This document shows, one piece after another, positions 5,512-12,662 of a stretch of 24,024 nucleotides of DNA. This DNA is from JBJHBY01 sp050485745. Lineage in GTDB: Bacteria > Pseudomonadota > Gammaproteobacteria > Pseudomonadales > CAMLJR01. The notes beneath the pieces were generated by a model that was not told where the DNA came from, did no database searches, and was given only the letters and a program-made list of their open reading frames with translations. The DNA lies in assembly GCA_050485745.1 (NCBI GenBank), contig JBJHBY010000017.1, forward strand, positions 1 through 24,024, written 5' to 3'. Position 1 is the first letter of the stretch. Each line of letters starts with the position of its first letter. Made by a program: the position numbers and the translations under genes.

Positions 5512-5684
5512 CCCTATCCGAACTCAGAGACAGCCTCGACGTAATCATCCTCGAGGGCGCCGACCCCGACCTCCCCGTCGCGCTACTGACGCCCGACGGA
5601 TTCGACGACGTCGGATTCGTGCTGCGCACCGACAGCGCCGTCGAGATCCACACCGACGCACCCACGGCGCGCGCCGCGTCCTGA
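5508..5684 (+). CDS. Unknown 58-aa acidic phage protein
   Basis: ATGA overlap with the preceding gene and a good GGAGG (5496-5500). Acidic, with LSELRDSLDVIILEGADPDLPVALLTPDGFDDVGFVL, suggesting a helix and two or three strands. No recognised domain. Below the size usually reported by gene finders, but its coupling and composition support it. Confidence 0.55.
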   Translation: MTLSELRDSLDVIILEGADPDLPVALLTPDGFDDVGFVLRTDSAVEIHTDAPTARAAS

Positions 5685-5699
5685 CGCACGGAGAGCCAT

Positions 5700-5954
5700 A
5701 TGCTCCAGACAGTTCACACGCCAGCGCAGCGAACCGCCCAGGTCATCGACCTCACCGCCCGCATTCGCGCGCGCCAGGCGCACGAGCACCGCATGGACAT
5801 CGCCTGCGCCACGCTCCTGCAGCTCATGGCCTGCTGCTCCGTGCCGCACTTCGAGCTCGCCATGAAGCGCGTCGAGCGCGCCCTCCTCGACGGCGCCAGC
5901 ATCGAAGCCGCCATCCACGCGGGCGAGCACACACCACCGCCGGGGGCCGCATGA
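5700..5954 (+). CDS. Unknown 84-aa phage protein
   Basis: ATG preceded by GGAGA. Helical throughout (RTAQVIDLTARIRARQAHEHRM, then CATLLQLMACC, then HFELAMKRVERALLDGASIEAAIHAGE). Overlaps the next gene by ATGA. A soluble helical bundle is likely. No family is recognised. Confidence 0.6.
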   Translation: MLQTVHTPAQRTAQVIDLTARIRARQAHEHRMDIACATLLQLMACCSVPHFELAMKRVERALLDGASIEAAIHAGEHTPPPGAA

Positions 5955-6208
5955 GCACCACCGGCCACGCCGCAACCGTCCGCGTCCTCAACACGGCCGC
6001 CAAACAGGCCGCCGAGGCCGCCATCAACGCCAGCTCACGCGGCGACCAGCCCCAGGCATGGCAACACAGCATCGACCTCTTACGCGAACACATGCGCCAC
6101 CAGCCCGACACCGCGGACGGCCGCGTCCGACACGACCGGGCCGCCCGCAACATCCGAATCCTGCGCGCCTACATCGCGCAGGCCCGACGAGAGGAGAAAG
6201 CCACATGA
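5951..6208 (+). CDS. Unknown 85-aa helical phage protein
   Basis: Starts and ends with four-base overlaps within the operon. Mostly helical and rich in Ala, Arg and His (NTAAKQAAEAAINASSRG, WQHSIDLLREHMRHQ, HDRAARNIRILRAYIAQARR). This resembles a TPR-like helical hairpin but is too short to assign. No motif is recognised. Confidence 0.58.
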   Translation: MSTTGHAATVRVLNTAAKQAAEAAINASSRGDQPQAWQHSIDLLREHMRHQPDTADGRVRHDRAARNIRILRAYIAQARREEKAT

Positions 6209-6411
6209 CCTACCTCATGCTCATCATCGGCCTCGGCCTGGTCGCCTTCGGCGTCGGCCTCGGCATGGCCCTGTCCGCGCTCTTTCGCGCCAACGACCCC
6301 GAGCCCCTAGACCATCACCCCGCCCTGCGTCTCGACGAGGGCGAAGACAACATCTACCTCATCCGCCCGCGCAACAAGCGCGTGCGCCTGGTGCGGCCGC
6401 AGGCGTGGTGA
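6205..6411 (+). CDS. Small single-pass membrane protein (68 aa)
   Basis: One hydrophobic segment at residues 3-27 (LMLIIGLGLVAFGVGLGMALSALF) followed by a charged cytoplasmic-type tail ending in an Arg-rich stretch (RPRNKRVRLVRP). GAGGAG lies upstream of the ATG. No family is recognised. A Gly-rich, small-residue transmembrane helix can pack as an oligomer, but nothing here proves a holin or exclusion role. Confidence 0.6.
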   Translation: MTYLMLIIGLGLVAFGVGLGMALSALFRANDPEPLDHHPALRLDEGEDNIYLIRPRNKRVRLVRPQAW

Positions 6412-6605
6412 GCGGCATGGGCAGCTGGATCGACGAGTACACCCAGATGATCGACGACTGCGAGCGCCGCGAATCACGCCTCACCGACTGGGAGCGCCAG
6501 TTCCTGGACAGCATCCGCAGCCGCATCGATCAGGAAATCCCGCTCACCCCCAAGCAGACCGAGACCCTCGACACCATCTGGGAACGGGCCACGGCGCAGG
6601 GCTGA
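6405..6605 (+). CDS. Conserved small phage protein of unknown function (about 62-66 aa)
   Basis: The body EYTQMIDDCERRESRLTDWERQFLDSIRSRI...LTPKQTETLDTIWERATAQG is of a type I recall as common in phages of proteobacteria without an assigned role. It is helical, with a conserved-looking LTDWERQFLDSI and LTPKQ-LDTIWERAT. Two starts are possible: GTG at 6405 overlapping the previous stop, or ATG at 6417. The second gives a cleaner N-terminus (MGSWIDEY). Confidence 0.65.
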   Translation: MVSGMGSWIDEYTQMIDDCERRESRLTDWERQFLDSIRSRIDQEIPLTPKQTETLDTIWERATAQG

Positions 6606-6610
6606 GAGAC

Positions 6611-7513
6611 ATGGAGAACGAAATGACCAAACCACTGTGCATCTACCACGGCAACTGCGCCGACGGATTCGGCGCCGCCTGGGCAGTCCGCGCCGCCCTG
6701 GGCGACGGCAACGTCGACTTCCACGCCGGCACCTACCAGGACGACCCGCCTGACGTCAACGGGCGAGACGTCATCATCGTCGATTTCAGCTACAAGCGCC
6801 CCGTGTTGGAGCGCATGGCAGAGCAGGCGCACTCCATCCTGATCCTCGATCATCACAAGAGTGCCGCAGAGGATCTCTCAGGCTTTGGCTACAGCCTGAA
6901 AAATGACGTCGAAACTTACCAGGGCTGGGTCGAAGACATCCAGCCATACCTGCATGGACAGGGGCTTCCGTTGATCGGCGTCCTGTTCGACATGCAGCGC
7001 AGCGGCGCGGGCATCACATGGGACTTCTTCCACGACGCCCCGCGCCCGCCCCTGATCGACTACATTGAAGACCGCGATCTTTGGCGGTTCTACCTCAGCA
7101 ACACCCGGGCCATTCAGGCCTGCGTGTTCTCACACCCTTACGACTTTGACGTGTGGGACAGCCTCATGTCGTCCGACCTGGACGACATGCGCCGCGACGG
7201 CGAGGCCATCGAGCGCAAGCACTTCAAGGACATCGACGAACTAATCAGATCCGCGTCCTACCGCGCCCAAGTCGCCGGCCACGACGTGCCCGTGCTGAAT
7301 GCCCCCTATTTCTTCAGCAGCGACGCCGGCCACATCATGGGCCAGGGCGAGCCCTTCGCGGCCTGCTACTGGGACACCGAAGATGGCCGCGTCTTCAGCC
7401 TGCGCTCCGCAGACGACGGCATGGACGTCTCCGAAATTGCCAAGCGCTACGGCGGAGGCGGCCACAAACACGCCGCCGGGTTCCGGGTCGAGCGCGGGGG
7501 CTGGCCCGCATGA
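6611..7513 (+). CDS. DHH-family phosphoesterase
   Basis: A 300-aa protein with the DHH/DHHA1 layout: HGNCADGFGAAWA at 13-25 (first metal-binding Asp18), VIIVDFSYK near 54-62, LILDHHKS near 77-84, an Asp-rich middle with DYIEDRDLWRF, and the DHHA1 substrate-binding loop GGGGHKHAAGF at 281-291. Family members hydrolyse phosphodiester bonds in nucleic acids or small nucleotides (RecJ, nano-RNase, c-di-AMP enzymes). The length fits the shorter nano-RNase/pAp-type group rather than RecJ. A second ATG at 6623 has a better GGAGA spacing and could be the true start. It overlaps the dNMP kinase gene (ATGA), pointing to nucleotide scavenging or processing, which is inference. Confidence 0.88.
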   Translation: MENEMTKPLCIYHGNCADGFGAAWAVRAALGDGNVDFHAGTYQDDPPDVNGRDVIIVDFSYKRPVLERMAEQAHSILILDHHKSAAEDLSGFGYSLKNDVETYQGWVEDIQPYLHGQGLPLIGVLFDMQRSGAGITWDFFHDAPRPPLIDYIEDRDLWRFYLSNTRAIQACVFSHPYDFDVWDSLMSSDLDDMRRDGEAIERKHFKDIDELIRSASYRAQVAGHDVPVLNAPYFFSSDAGHIMGQGEPFAACYWDTEDGRVFSLRSADDGMDVSEIAKRYGGGGHKHAAGFRVERGGWPA

Positions 7514-8076
7514 TCCTCATAGGCCTCACCGGCAAAGCCCGCTCCGGCAAAGACACCGTCGGCCAGATGCTCGTCGGCTACGGCCTCGACCGCGTCGCGT
7601 TCGCCGACCCCATCAAGCGCATGCTCATCGAGGGGCTCGGCCTCGGGCCGGAGCATGTCGACAGCCCCCTCAAGGAGCAGCCCATCCCCTGGCTCGGCAA
7701 AAGCCCGCGCCAGCTCATGCAGACGCTGGGCACCGAGTGGGGCAGGGCGCAGCATCCAGAGATTTGGACCCTTATAGCAGGTCGAGAAATCACCGCCAGC
7801 CGGCTCGCGGGGCGCGGCGTCGTCATCACCGACGTCCGGTTCGAGAACGAGGCGGCGTTTGTCCGCCGCCAGGGCGGCGAGATCTGGCATATCTGGCGCG
7901 ACGTGGAGCCCGTCGCCGCCCACAGCTCAGAGGCAGGCGTCGCCCCGCTGATGGGCGACCGATACATAGGCAACAGCGGAACCCTCCAGGAGTTGCGCAA
8001 CAGCGTTGCCATCACATGGGAGAACGCTGTATTCGACGCCCAGCCGCTGGAGCGTGTGGGGGAGAGGCGCCCATGA
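7510..8076 (+). CDS. Deoxynucleoside monophosphate kinase
   Basis: A 188-aa P-loop kinase: Walker A GKARSGKDT at 8-16, VAFADPIKRML at about 30-40 (substrate/LID type), and GRGVVITDVRFENEA in the second half, as in phage T4 gp1-like dNMP kinases. The reaction is phosphorylation of dNMPs to dNDPs with ATP, feeding phage DNA synthesis. Overlaps its neighbours by four bases on both sides. Broad or modified-base specificity (for example for methylated nucleotides) cannot be judged from the sequence. Confidence 0.85.
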   Translation: MILIGLTGKARSGKDTVGQMLVGYGLDRVAFADPIKRMLIEGLGLGPEHVDSPLKEQPIPWLGKSPRQLMQTLGTEWGRAQHPEIWTLIAGREITASRLAGRGVVITDVRFENEAAFVRRQGGEIWHIWRDVEPVAAHSSEAGVAPLMGDRYIGNSGTLQELRNSVAITWENAVFDAQPLERVGERRP

Positions 8077-8471
8077 ACCTCGCGGACCGCCGTAAGTACC
8101 GCAAGATCATGAATCGCCGCGCGGAAACATTCCCGTCCCGACTGACGCCTGTCCCCATGGATGAGTGGCCGCAGACGGGCGGTATGCAGCCCGCGGAACT
8201 GTGGGCCAGCCGCCGTTACATCGTGCAGGTATTCCACGAGGCCGCCGGCGTCACCCGCATCAGCGTCAATCGCGCCCACGTAGGCCAGGACGGCCACTGG
8301 GTGGACGGCATCACCTGGGACGACCTGCAGCAGATTAAGCGCGACATCGGCCGCGGCGATGCATACGCCATCGAGATCTACCCGCCCGACCGGGACGTGA
8401 TCCTGGACGCCAACATGCGCCATCTCTGGATCCCTGCAGAACCGCTCGATATCGGATGGAAGCGCCAATGA
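8073..8471 (+). CDS. DUF7694-type phage protein
   Basis: A 132-aa protein. The C-terminal half carries a pattern I recognise from a widespread phage domain of unknown function: TRISVNRAHVGQDGHWVDGITWDDLQQIKRDIG, then AIEIYPPDRDVILDANMRHLW. The N-terminus is basic. Four-base overlaps on both sides place it firmly in the operon. The domain often sits among nucleotide or DNA-modification genes of phages; its activity is not known to me. Confidence 0.75.
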   Translation: MNLADRRKYRKIMNRRAETFPSRLTPVPMDEWPQTGGMQPAELWASRRYIVQVFHEAAGVTRISVNRAHVGQDGHWVDGITWDDLQQIKRDIGRGDAYAIEIYPPDRDVILDANMRHLWIPAEPLDIGWKRQ

Positions 8472-8725
8472 GCGACAAACTCCCCCCATGCCCGTTCTGC
8501 GCCCACACCCAGGTGCGCATCGTCGACACCACGTTCGAGACCTGTCTCGATGGCGACGAGGTCACCATGGATTTCGCCGAGTGCCCGACCTGCCACCTGA
8601 ACATGCCCGTGGGAAACTATCGAGCGCTCTGCGAGCGGATCGAGAAGCTCAAGGCATCGGCGCAGTCGCTCCCCGACGACATCGCATGGGCGCTGAACTC
8701 CGGCGACGGGGTGTATCGGCCGTGA
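8468..8725 (+). CDS. Lar-like restriction-alleviation zinc-ribbon protein
   Basis: An 85-aa protein with LPPCPFC at 5-11 and ECPTC at 38-42, the zinc-ribbon pattern of the Lar/phage restriction-alleviation family. The middle strands bear acidic residues, and a helix follows (NYRALCERIEKLKAS). It overlaps the methyltransferase gene by four bases. Lar of the Rac prophage protects unmodified DNA from type I restriction. A role next to a methyltransferase in anti-restriction is plausible, but many Lar-like proteins are uncharacterised. Confidence 0.65.
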   Translation: MSDKLPPCPFCAHTQVRIVDTTFETCLDGDEVTMDFAECPTCHLNMPVGNYRALCERIEKLKASAQSLPDDIAWALNSGDGVYRP

Positions 8726-10284
8726 CCCAGCACCAACTCCCCCTCGGCCACGAACTCATTATCGACCTGTTCGCCGGCGGCGGCGGGGCGTCGCTCGGCA
8801 TCGAATGGGGCATCGGCCGTGCCGTGGACATCGCCGTCAACCACGACCCCGAGGCGGTCGCCATGCACCGGGCCAATCACCCCGACACCGACCACCACTG
8901 CGAGAGCGTGTTCCGCGTCGACCCGGTCGCCGTCACGCGCAACCGCCCCGTCGGCCTGCTCTGGGCCTCGCCCGACTGCACCCATCACAGCAAAGCCAAG
9001 GGCGGCAAGCCCGTCTCCAGCCGGCGCCGGGGCCTCGCCTGGGTCGTCGTCAAGTGGGCCCGGCGCGTGCGCCCGCGCGTCATCATGCTGGAGAACGTTG
9101 AAGAATTCGCCGACTGGGGCCCGCTCACGGCCGACGGCCGTCCGTGCCCCGACCGCCGCGGCCAGACCTTCGCCCAATGGCTGGACCAGATCCGCCGCCT
9201 CGGCTACCAGGTCGAGCACCGCATGCTGCGCGCCTGCGACTACGGCGCCCCCACCATCCGGCGACGCCTGTTCCTCATCGCCCGCCGCGACGGTCGGCCC
9301 ATCGTCTGGCCCAGGCCCACCCATGGCGCGCCTGACAGCCCCGCCGTGCGACGTAGCAGACTGGCACCCTGGCGCACCGCCGCCGAGTGCATCGACTGGA
9401 GCATCCCCGCGCCCAGCATATTCGAGCGCAAGCGCCCCCTGGCCGAGAACACCTGCCGGCGCATCGCGCGCGGCATTGTGCGCTACGTCATCGAGGCGCC
9501 GGAGCCGTTCATCATCGGCATCGATCACGGCAGCAACGGCGCCGGCTCCGCATGGCAGATCCGCGAGCCGCTGCGCACCATCACCACCGAAAATCGGCAC
9601 GCGCTTGTCGTGCCCAGCATCAGCACCTATTACGGCGCAAAGAGTGAAACCGAACTGCGCGGCGCGGCGGCTGACACGCCGCTGGCGACCGTACCGACAG
9701 CCAACCGGCACGCCCTCGTCACGGCCTTCCTCGCCAAGCACTACGGCGGCAACTACACCGGCCCCGGCGTCGACATGCGCCACCCGGCAAGCACCGTCAC
9801 CACCCAGGACCACCACGCCCTGGTCGCCGCCCACCTGCTCAACCTCAAAGGCACCGATCGCCGTGCCCGAGGCATGCACGAACCGGCCCCCACCATCTGC
9901 GCCGGCGGCAACCACGCCGCCGCCGTGGCCGCCTTCCTGGCGCCGTATTACGGCAGCGGATCCGGACTCACCGGCCGGGACCTGCGCACCCCGGCACCCA
10001 CCGCCACCACCACCGACCGTCTCCAGCTCGTCACCTGCGCCATCGCCGGCGAGCCCTACGTCATCGTGGACATCGGCATGCGCATGCTCCAGCCCCGCGA
10101 ACTCTTCCGCGCCCAGGGCTTCCCCGACAGCTACGTGATCGACCCCGAGGTGCGCGGCAAACCCCTCACCAAGAGCGCCCAGGTGCGCATGTGCGGCAAC
10201 AGCGTCCCGCCCGTCTGGCCGGCCGCCCTGGTGCGCGCCAACTTCGCCCACGAGGCACAGTTCATGGAGACGACCGCGGCATGA
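8722..10284 (+). CDS. DNA (cytosine-5) methyltransferase with repeated target-recognition region
   Basis: GTG start coupled to the previous stop. A 520-aa protein. Motif I DLFAGGGGASLG at 15-26; catalytic motif IV SPDCTHHS at 83-90 with Cys86 (PDC instead of PPC, as in some phage enzymes); ENVEEF at 124-129; the QxRxR equivalent APTIRRRLFLIARR at 176-189; and the closing motif block MLQPRELFRAQGFP..Y then SAQVRMCGNSV at 485-495. Between 281 and 440 there are five tandem modules of about 35 residues, each P-x-x-T-x-T-T-x-x-x-H-A-L-V followed by a hydrophobic/aromatic strand (YYG, HYGG). The reaction is transfer of a methyl group from SAM to cytosine C5. It most likely protects phage DNA from host restriction; no cognate endonuclease is seen. 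Confidence 0.92.
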   Translation: MTQHQLPLGHELIIDLFAGGGGASLGIEWGIGRAVDIAVNHDPEAVAMHRANHPDTDHHCESVFRVDPVAVTRNRPVGLLWASPDCTHHSKAKGGKPVSSRRRGLAWVVVKWARRVRPRVIMLENVEEFADWGPLTADGRPCPDRRGQTFAQWLDQIRRLGYQVEHRMLRACDYGAPTIRRRLFLIARRDGRPIVWPRPTHGAPDSPAVRRSRLAPWRTAAECIDWSIPAPSIFERKRPLAENTCRRIARGIVRYVIEAPEPFIIGIDHGSNGAGSAWQIREPLRTITTENRHALVVPSISTYYGAKSETELRGAAADTPLATVPTANRHALVTAFLAKHYGGNYTGPGVDMRHPASTVTTQDHHALVAAHLLNLKGTDRRARGMHEPAPTICAGGNHAAAVAAFLAPYYGSGSGLTGRDLRTPAPTATTTDRLQLVTCAIAGEPYVIVDIGMRMLQPRELFRAQGFPDSYVIDPEVRGKPLTKSAQVRMCGNSVPPVWPAALVRANFAHEAQFMETTAA

Positions 10285-10826
10285 CCCCCCGCATCCTCTA
10301 CAACCTCACCGCCCGCCTGCGCTGCCGGCTCATCCACCGCAGCGAGTCCGAGCGCTACCTCGAACGCTACTGGCTCGGCAACCTGCTCGGCTGCACCGCC
10401 TACCTGCACCGCTTCGTCGCCGAGGACGCCGACGAGTGGGTCCACGACCACCCCTGGCGCTGGTCGCTTGCCATCGTCCTCACCGGCCACTACACCGAAG
10501 AGCGCCTGCGCTGGTGGAGCCCCGAGACCGGCTGGCACAGCAAGACCCGCAAGATCGGCGGCTGGCGTCGACTCAACTGCATCGGCCCCGCCACATTCCA
10601 CCGCATCACCCGCACGCGTCCCGAGACCTGGACCCTGTTCATCCACGGCCCGCGCATCCAGGGCAAGGGATGGGGGTTCCTGGAAGCCGAGCATAAACCC
10701 ACGAGCCTCGGTGGCGGACTGGAAGTGTTCTACCACCAACCCTACAACACCACCCGCAGCGCCGACTGGCACACCGACGCCCCACTGGGCCGCGACGCCG
10801 ACCGGGCGCCGATGGAGGGAGCATGA
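10281..10826 (+). CDS. Cupin-like phage protein of unknown function
   Basis: A 181-aa protein. The pattern YLHRFVAEDADEWVHDHPWRWSLAIVLTGHYTEERL followed by FHRITRTRPETWTLFIHGPR looks like a single-domain cupin: two beta-sheet halves with a His pair (HDHPW) and a later His in FHRI as possible metal ligands. Cupins of this form include dioxygenases, isomerases and non-enzymatic binders. It begins three bases before the previous stop. A role in DNA or nucleotide modification is conceivable from the neighbours, but there is no direct evidence. Confidence 0.65.
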   Translation: MTPRILYNLTARLRCRLIHRSESERYLERYWLGNLLGCTAYLHRFVAEDADEWVHDHPWRWSLAIVLTGHYTEERLRWWSPETGWHSKTRKIGGWRRLNCIGPATFHRITRTRPETWTLFIHGPRIQGKGWGFLEAEHKPTSLGGGLEVFYHQPYNTTRSADWHTDAPLGRDADRAPMEGA

Positions 10827-10981
10827 TCAGCGAAAAATACGCATCACAGGTGCTGTGCTCTAAATGTGGCCAGCAGTGTTACCGGCTCTGCTATGTGGGA
10901 GAACGGGTGGTATGCGTGGACTGCTTCCGCATTGCCTGCGAGAAGGCCCATGAGCGTCGGCCAAGAAAGCAACCAGCATGA
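10823..10981 (+). CDS. 52-aa zinc-ribbon protein
   Basis: Short gene starting on an ATGA overlap and ending on one. The product has CSKC at about 12-15 and CVDC at about 31-34, with further Cys at 19, 23 and 39, so a zinc ribbon or treble-clef is likely. GGAGGG precedes the ATG. Phages use many such mini-proteins to bind host enzymes; no particular target is indicated. Confidence 0.6.
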   Translation: MISEKYASQVLCSKCGQQCYRLCYVGERVVCVDCFRIACEKAHERRPRKQPA

Positions 10982-11175
10982 TCTGCCCCGTCTGCAAACA
11001 GAGCCACCCGCCCGCCGCATTCAACGACCGCGGCCGCATCCGCCAGACCTGCGCGACGTGCCGCACCAAGCGCCGGGAACGTGAGCGCGTCGAGCGAGAG
11101 CGCGGCTACCAGGACCACGACGACGGCGTGATCCGCGCATTGCGGAAATGGAGACGACCATGCCAACCCACCTGA
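10978..11175 (+). CDS. 65-aa zinc-finger protein
   Basis: Starts with MICPVCKQSHPPAAFNDRGRI and continues QTCATCRTKRRERERVER: two CxxC pairs about 24 residues apart, then a very basic helix. This resembles HNH-like or treble-clef recognition modules but lacks a catalytic His-Asn-His. A nucleic-acid-binding role is likely from the basic helix. Overlaps the next gene. Confidence 0.6.
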   Translation: MICPVCKQSHPPAAFNDRGRIRQTCATCRTKRRERERVERERGYQDHDDGVIRALRKWRRPCQPT

Positions 11176-11411
11176 TGTACCTCACCGCCATCGCCGGCAT
11201 CGCCCTCACCGCATGGCTGCTCGCCGGTCTCGATCAGCCCAGCGAGCCCGAACCGTTCGCCGCCGGCTACTACTGCACCGGCCAGCCCGACGGCGTGCGC
11301 GTCTACGCCCCCGGCCGGGTCATGGAGGGCAGGGCCGTCGTCATCTGGGCCGACACCGGACGGCTGCACCACATCGACGTAGATCAGCTCACGGGCTGCA
11401 AGGATGAGTGA
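11160..11411 (+). CDS. Small membrane-anchored phage protein (83 aa)
   Basis: One N-terminal hydrophobic segment (residues 6-24, MYLTAIAGIALTAWLLAGL) then a soluble part with beta-rich character (YYCTGQPDGVRVYAPGRVMEGRAVVIWADTGRLHHIDVDQLTGC). ATG at 11160 is preferred over 11148 because the GGAGA lies between them. No lipobox. Looks like an exported single-pass protein; function unknown. Confidence 0.58.
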   Translation: MPTHLMYLTAIAGIALTAWLLAGLDQPSEPEPFAAGYYCTGQPDGVRVYAPGRVMEGRAVVIWADTGRLHHIDVDQLTGCKDE

Positions 11412-11441
11412 TATGAGCAAGAACGCGAGCGGCTATAAGCC

Positions 11442-11729
11442 ATGACCCGCCGGGTTGTGTGCGCCGCCATTAGAGCGGCGGATGGGGACCTGCTGCTAGG
11501 GATTCGGCACTACAGCCCAGATATGCGCGCTCAGATCGAGTCTCGCCAGGACGGCCACAAATTTCGCTGCCGGCACGACGAGGACCAGGGCTTTGTCGAT
11601 CAGCATGGCGTCTGGATGAGCCGCGAGGAGGCATATCAAGTGGCCCGCGCCGCGGGCCAGATTGTGCGCCCGGAGGCGTGCGGGGACGGTCTTTATGGGC
11701 AGAAGCTATACAGCGAAGGACTCTATTAA
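11442..11729 (+). CDS. Conserved phage protein of unknown function (95 aa)
   Basis: Starts RRVVCAAIRAADGDLLLGIRHYSPDM and continues QGFVDQHGVWMSREEAYQVARAAGQI and YGQKLYSEGLY. I recall this pattern from many phage genomes, usually annotated as hypothetical. The first part resembles the first strand and helix of a small hydrolase fold, but there is no Nudix box. It is the last gene of the phage operon that is clearly native before the cassette-like DNA begins. A 30-base gap separates it from the preceding gene. Confidence 0.65.
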   Translation: MTRRVVCAAIRAADGDLLLGIRHYSPDMRAQIESRQDGHKFRCRHDEDQGFVDQHGVWMSREEAYQVARAAGQIVRPEACGDGLYGQKLYSEGLY

Positions 11730-11740
11730 GGGGATGAGAC

Positions 11741-11959
11741 ATGAAAGCACCCAAACGCAACGCCAAAGGCCGGAAAGTAACCAGGGCCGTGGCCGATAAA
11801 ATTCATAGTATCGTGCTCGCCTTACACAGTCTCACCGATGAAGAGCTGCGGCAATGTGACGAGGATGTCATGGCGCTGAGCAGCAGCAACTGCTGGTACG
11901 TAGAACACCAGTACCGACAGACTATCGGCGGCGATAAGCCGCGCGCCACTAGCGTTTGA
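11741..11959 (+). CDS. Unknown 72-aa protein at the left edge of the cassette region
   Basis: ATG with GGGGATGAG upstream. A basic N-terminus (MKAPKRNAKGRKVTRAVADKI) and a helical body (HSIVLALHSLTDEELRQCDEDVMAL). The stop codon lies just before an attC-like site (about 11947-12003), as in integron cassettes, but I could not find the matching 5' cassette boundary upstream, so it may be a native phage gene whose downstream flank was replaced or the remnant of a first cassette. Confidence 0.55.
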   Translation: MKAPKRNAKGRKVTRAVADKIHSIVLALHSLTDEELRQCDEDVMALSSSNCWYVEHQYRQTIGGDKPRATSV

Positions 11960-12003
11960 AAATGCGCCGACCTTTCCGCGTCGGCTTGATTAACTGGTTA
12001 GGA
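11947..12003 (+). repeat. attC-like recombination site preceding cassette 1
   Basis: L'' GCCGAC (11966-11971) and L' GTCGGC (11980-11985) pair around an eight-base spacer. L' continues as GTCGGCTTGATTAACTG and leads to R' GTTAGGA (11997-12003), which fits the GTTRRRY core. The left R'' box is degraded; CACTAGC (11948-11954) could be a mutated YCYTAAC. Recombination would cut after G11997. Confidence 0.7.
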
Positions 12004-12011
12004 GTTTTGCG

Positions 12012-12212
12012 ATGAAGATGATTATCCACTACGACGGGAACACGTATGAAACGCCGCCAACTGACGAAGCCACAGCCGTGGACGCTGCTGAGGCGCTGTA
12101 CTCTGACCTTGAGCGCTTGAATAAGCTGAAGCTCGAACTCAAGGGCGGCGGGTTTTTGCTGCTTGGTGGGGATGCCGTGAAGCGTTGCGCGATCATGGTT
12201 ATGGACTCCTAA
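12012..12212 (+). CDS. Cassette-borne unknown protein (66 aa)
   Basis: ATG eight bases after AGGAG, close to the cassette 5' boundary as is typical of cassette genes. The stop codon TAA is part of the R'' box TCCTAAC. The protein has a beta start (MKMIIHYDGNTYETPP), a helix (EATAVDAAEALYSDLERLNKLKLEL) and a hydrophobic Gly-rich end (GGGFLLLGGDAVKRCAIMVM), so a small alpha/beta fold. Cassette proteins often have no known family and this one is no exception. Confidence 0.75.
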   Translation: MKMIIHYDGNTYETPPTDEATAVDAAEALYSDLERLNKLKLELKGGGFLLLGGDAVKRCAIMVMDS

Positions 12213-12312
12213 CGCCGCCGCTCAGCCGACGGCAAAAGCGGCCCACCGAGGCCGGATTGAACAACTGAAACCGCGCCGCTTTTGCCTGTCGGCTGGAGCG
12301 GCCTTGTTCGGC
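12207..12312 (+). repeat. Well-preserved attC site of cassette 1
   Basis: Boxes in order: R'' TCCTAAC (12207-12213), CCGCTC, L'' AGCCGAC (12224-12230), an inner stem GGCAAAAGCGGC (12231-12242) pairing with GCCGCTTTTGCC (12275-12286), L' GTCGGCT (12288-12294), GAGCGG (12296-12301) and R' GTTCGGC (12306-12312). When folded, the two arms pair with a single extrahelical G at 12295, the hallmark that orients attC strand choice. Length about 106 bp. Confidence 0.9.
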
Positions 12313-12337
12313 GGCGGACTGACAACGGAGAGCTAAC

Positions 12338-12625
12338 ATGCACACATGCCCTGAATGCGGACAAGCCTGCTACTGCCACGGCGACATAGACGACCACGAC
12401 ACTGGCGAAGATGACCTGTGCGATCACTACCTCGAATGCAACGACGGGGAATACTCCGACGATGAAGACGAGGATGAAGGTTTCGGTTGCTGCTTCCCTG
12501 GTGAGTGCTGCATGCCGGGCCCGCACCTGCGCAGCGAATGCCACACGGCGGCCGACTACGAAGCACAGATGGAAGAGCCGCCGAACGCCCAAGCGCAGCG
12601 GCGCGAGGTACGAGCGTCCGACTGA
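12338..12625 (+). CDS. Cassette-borne Cys-rich acidic protein (95 aa)
   Basis: Starts MHTCPECGQACYCHGDIDD, passes through a long Asp/Glu-rich stretch (about 35-50) and then GCCFPGECCMPGPHLRSECHTAADYE, giving 11 Cys and several His. Metal binding (zinc or iron) is the obvious reading. Similar Cys/acid-rich small proteins occur in cassettes and phages; I know of no defined activity. The reading frame runs into the attC site, so the last 15 residues are encoded by recombination-site sequence, as happens in other cassettes. Confidence 0.75.
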   Translation: MHTCPECGQACYCHGDIDDHDTGEDDLCDHYLECNDGEYSDDEDEDEGFGCCFPGECCMPGPHLRSECHTAADYEAQMEEPPNAQAQRREVRASD

Positions 12626-12640
12626 CGCGCAGTGTTAGGC
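12580..12640 (+). repeat. attC site of cassette 2
   Basis: R'' GCCGAAC (12580-12586) is the reverse complement of the cassette start TTCGGC at 12307. L'' CAGCGG-like, L' GTCCGACTG, a GCGC pair on both arms, and R' GTTAGGC (12634-12640). CAG.CGG against CAGTCGG leaves one extrahelical base. About 61 bp, the short attC class. Confidence 0.82.
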
Positions 12641-12662
12641 CGCGATTGCACGGAACGAGAAG

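Noticed and set aside
8617..10251. 544-codon minus-strand frame opposite the large methyltransferase
   Set aside because: Shadow of the methyltransferase; Gly/Ala/Val-rich with no motif and no ribosome site, and it would span several coupled plus-strand genes.
11405..11446. 13-codon frame between the membrane protein and the 95-aa gene
   Set aside because: Too short to support as a gene and no distinctive sequence; could at most be a leader peptide.
11960..11990. GCCGAC/GTCGGC hairpin as a transcription terminator
   Set aside because: No T tract follows; the hairpin fits the L''/L' boxes of an attC site leading to GTTAGGA.
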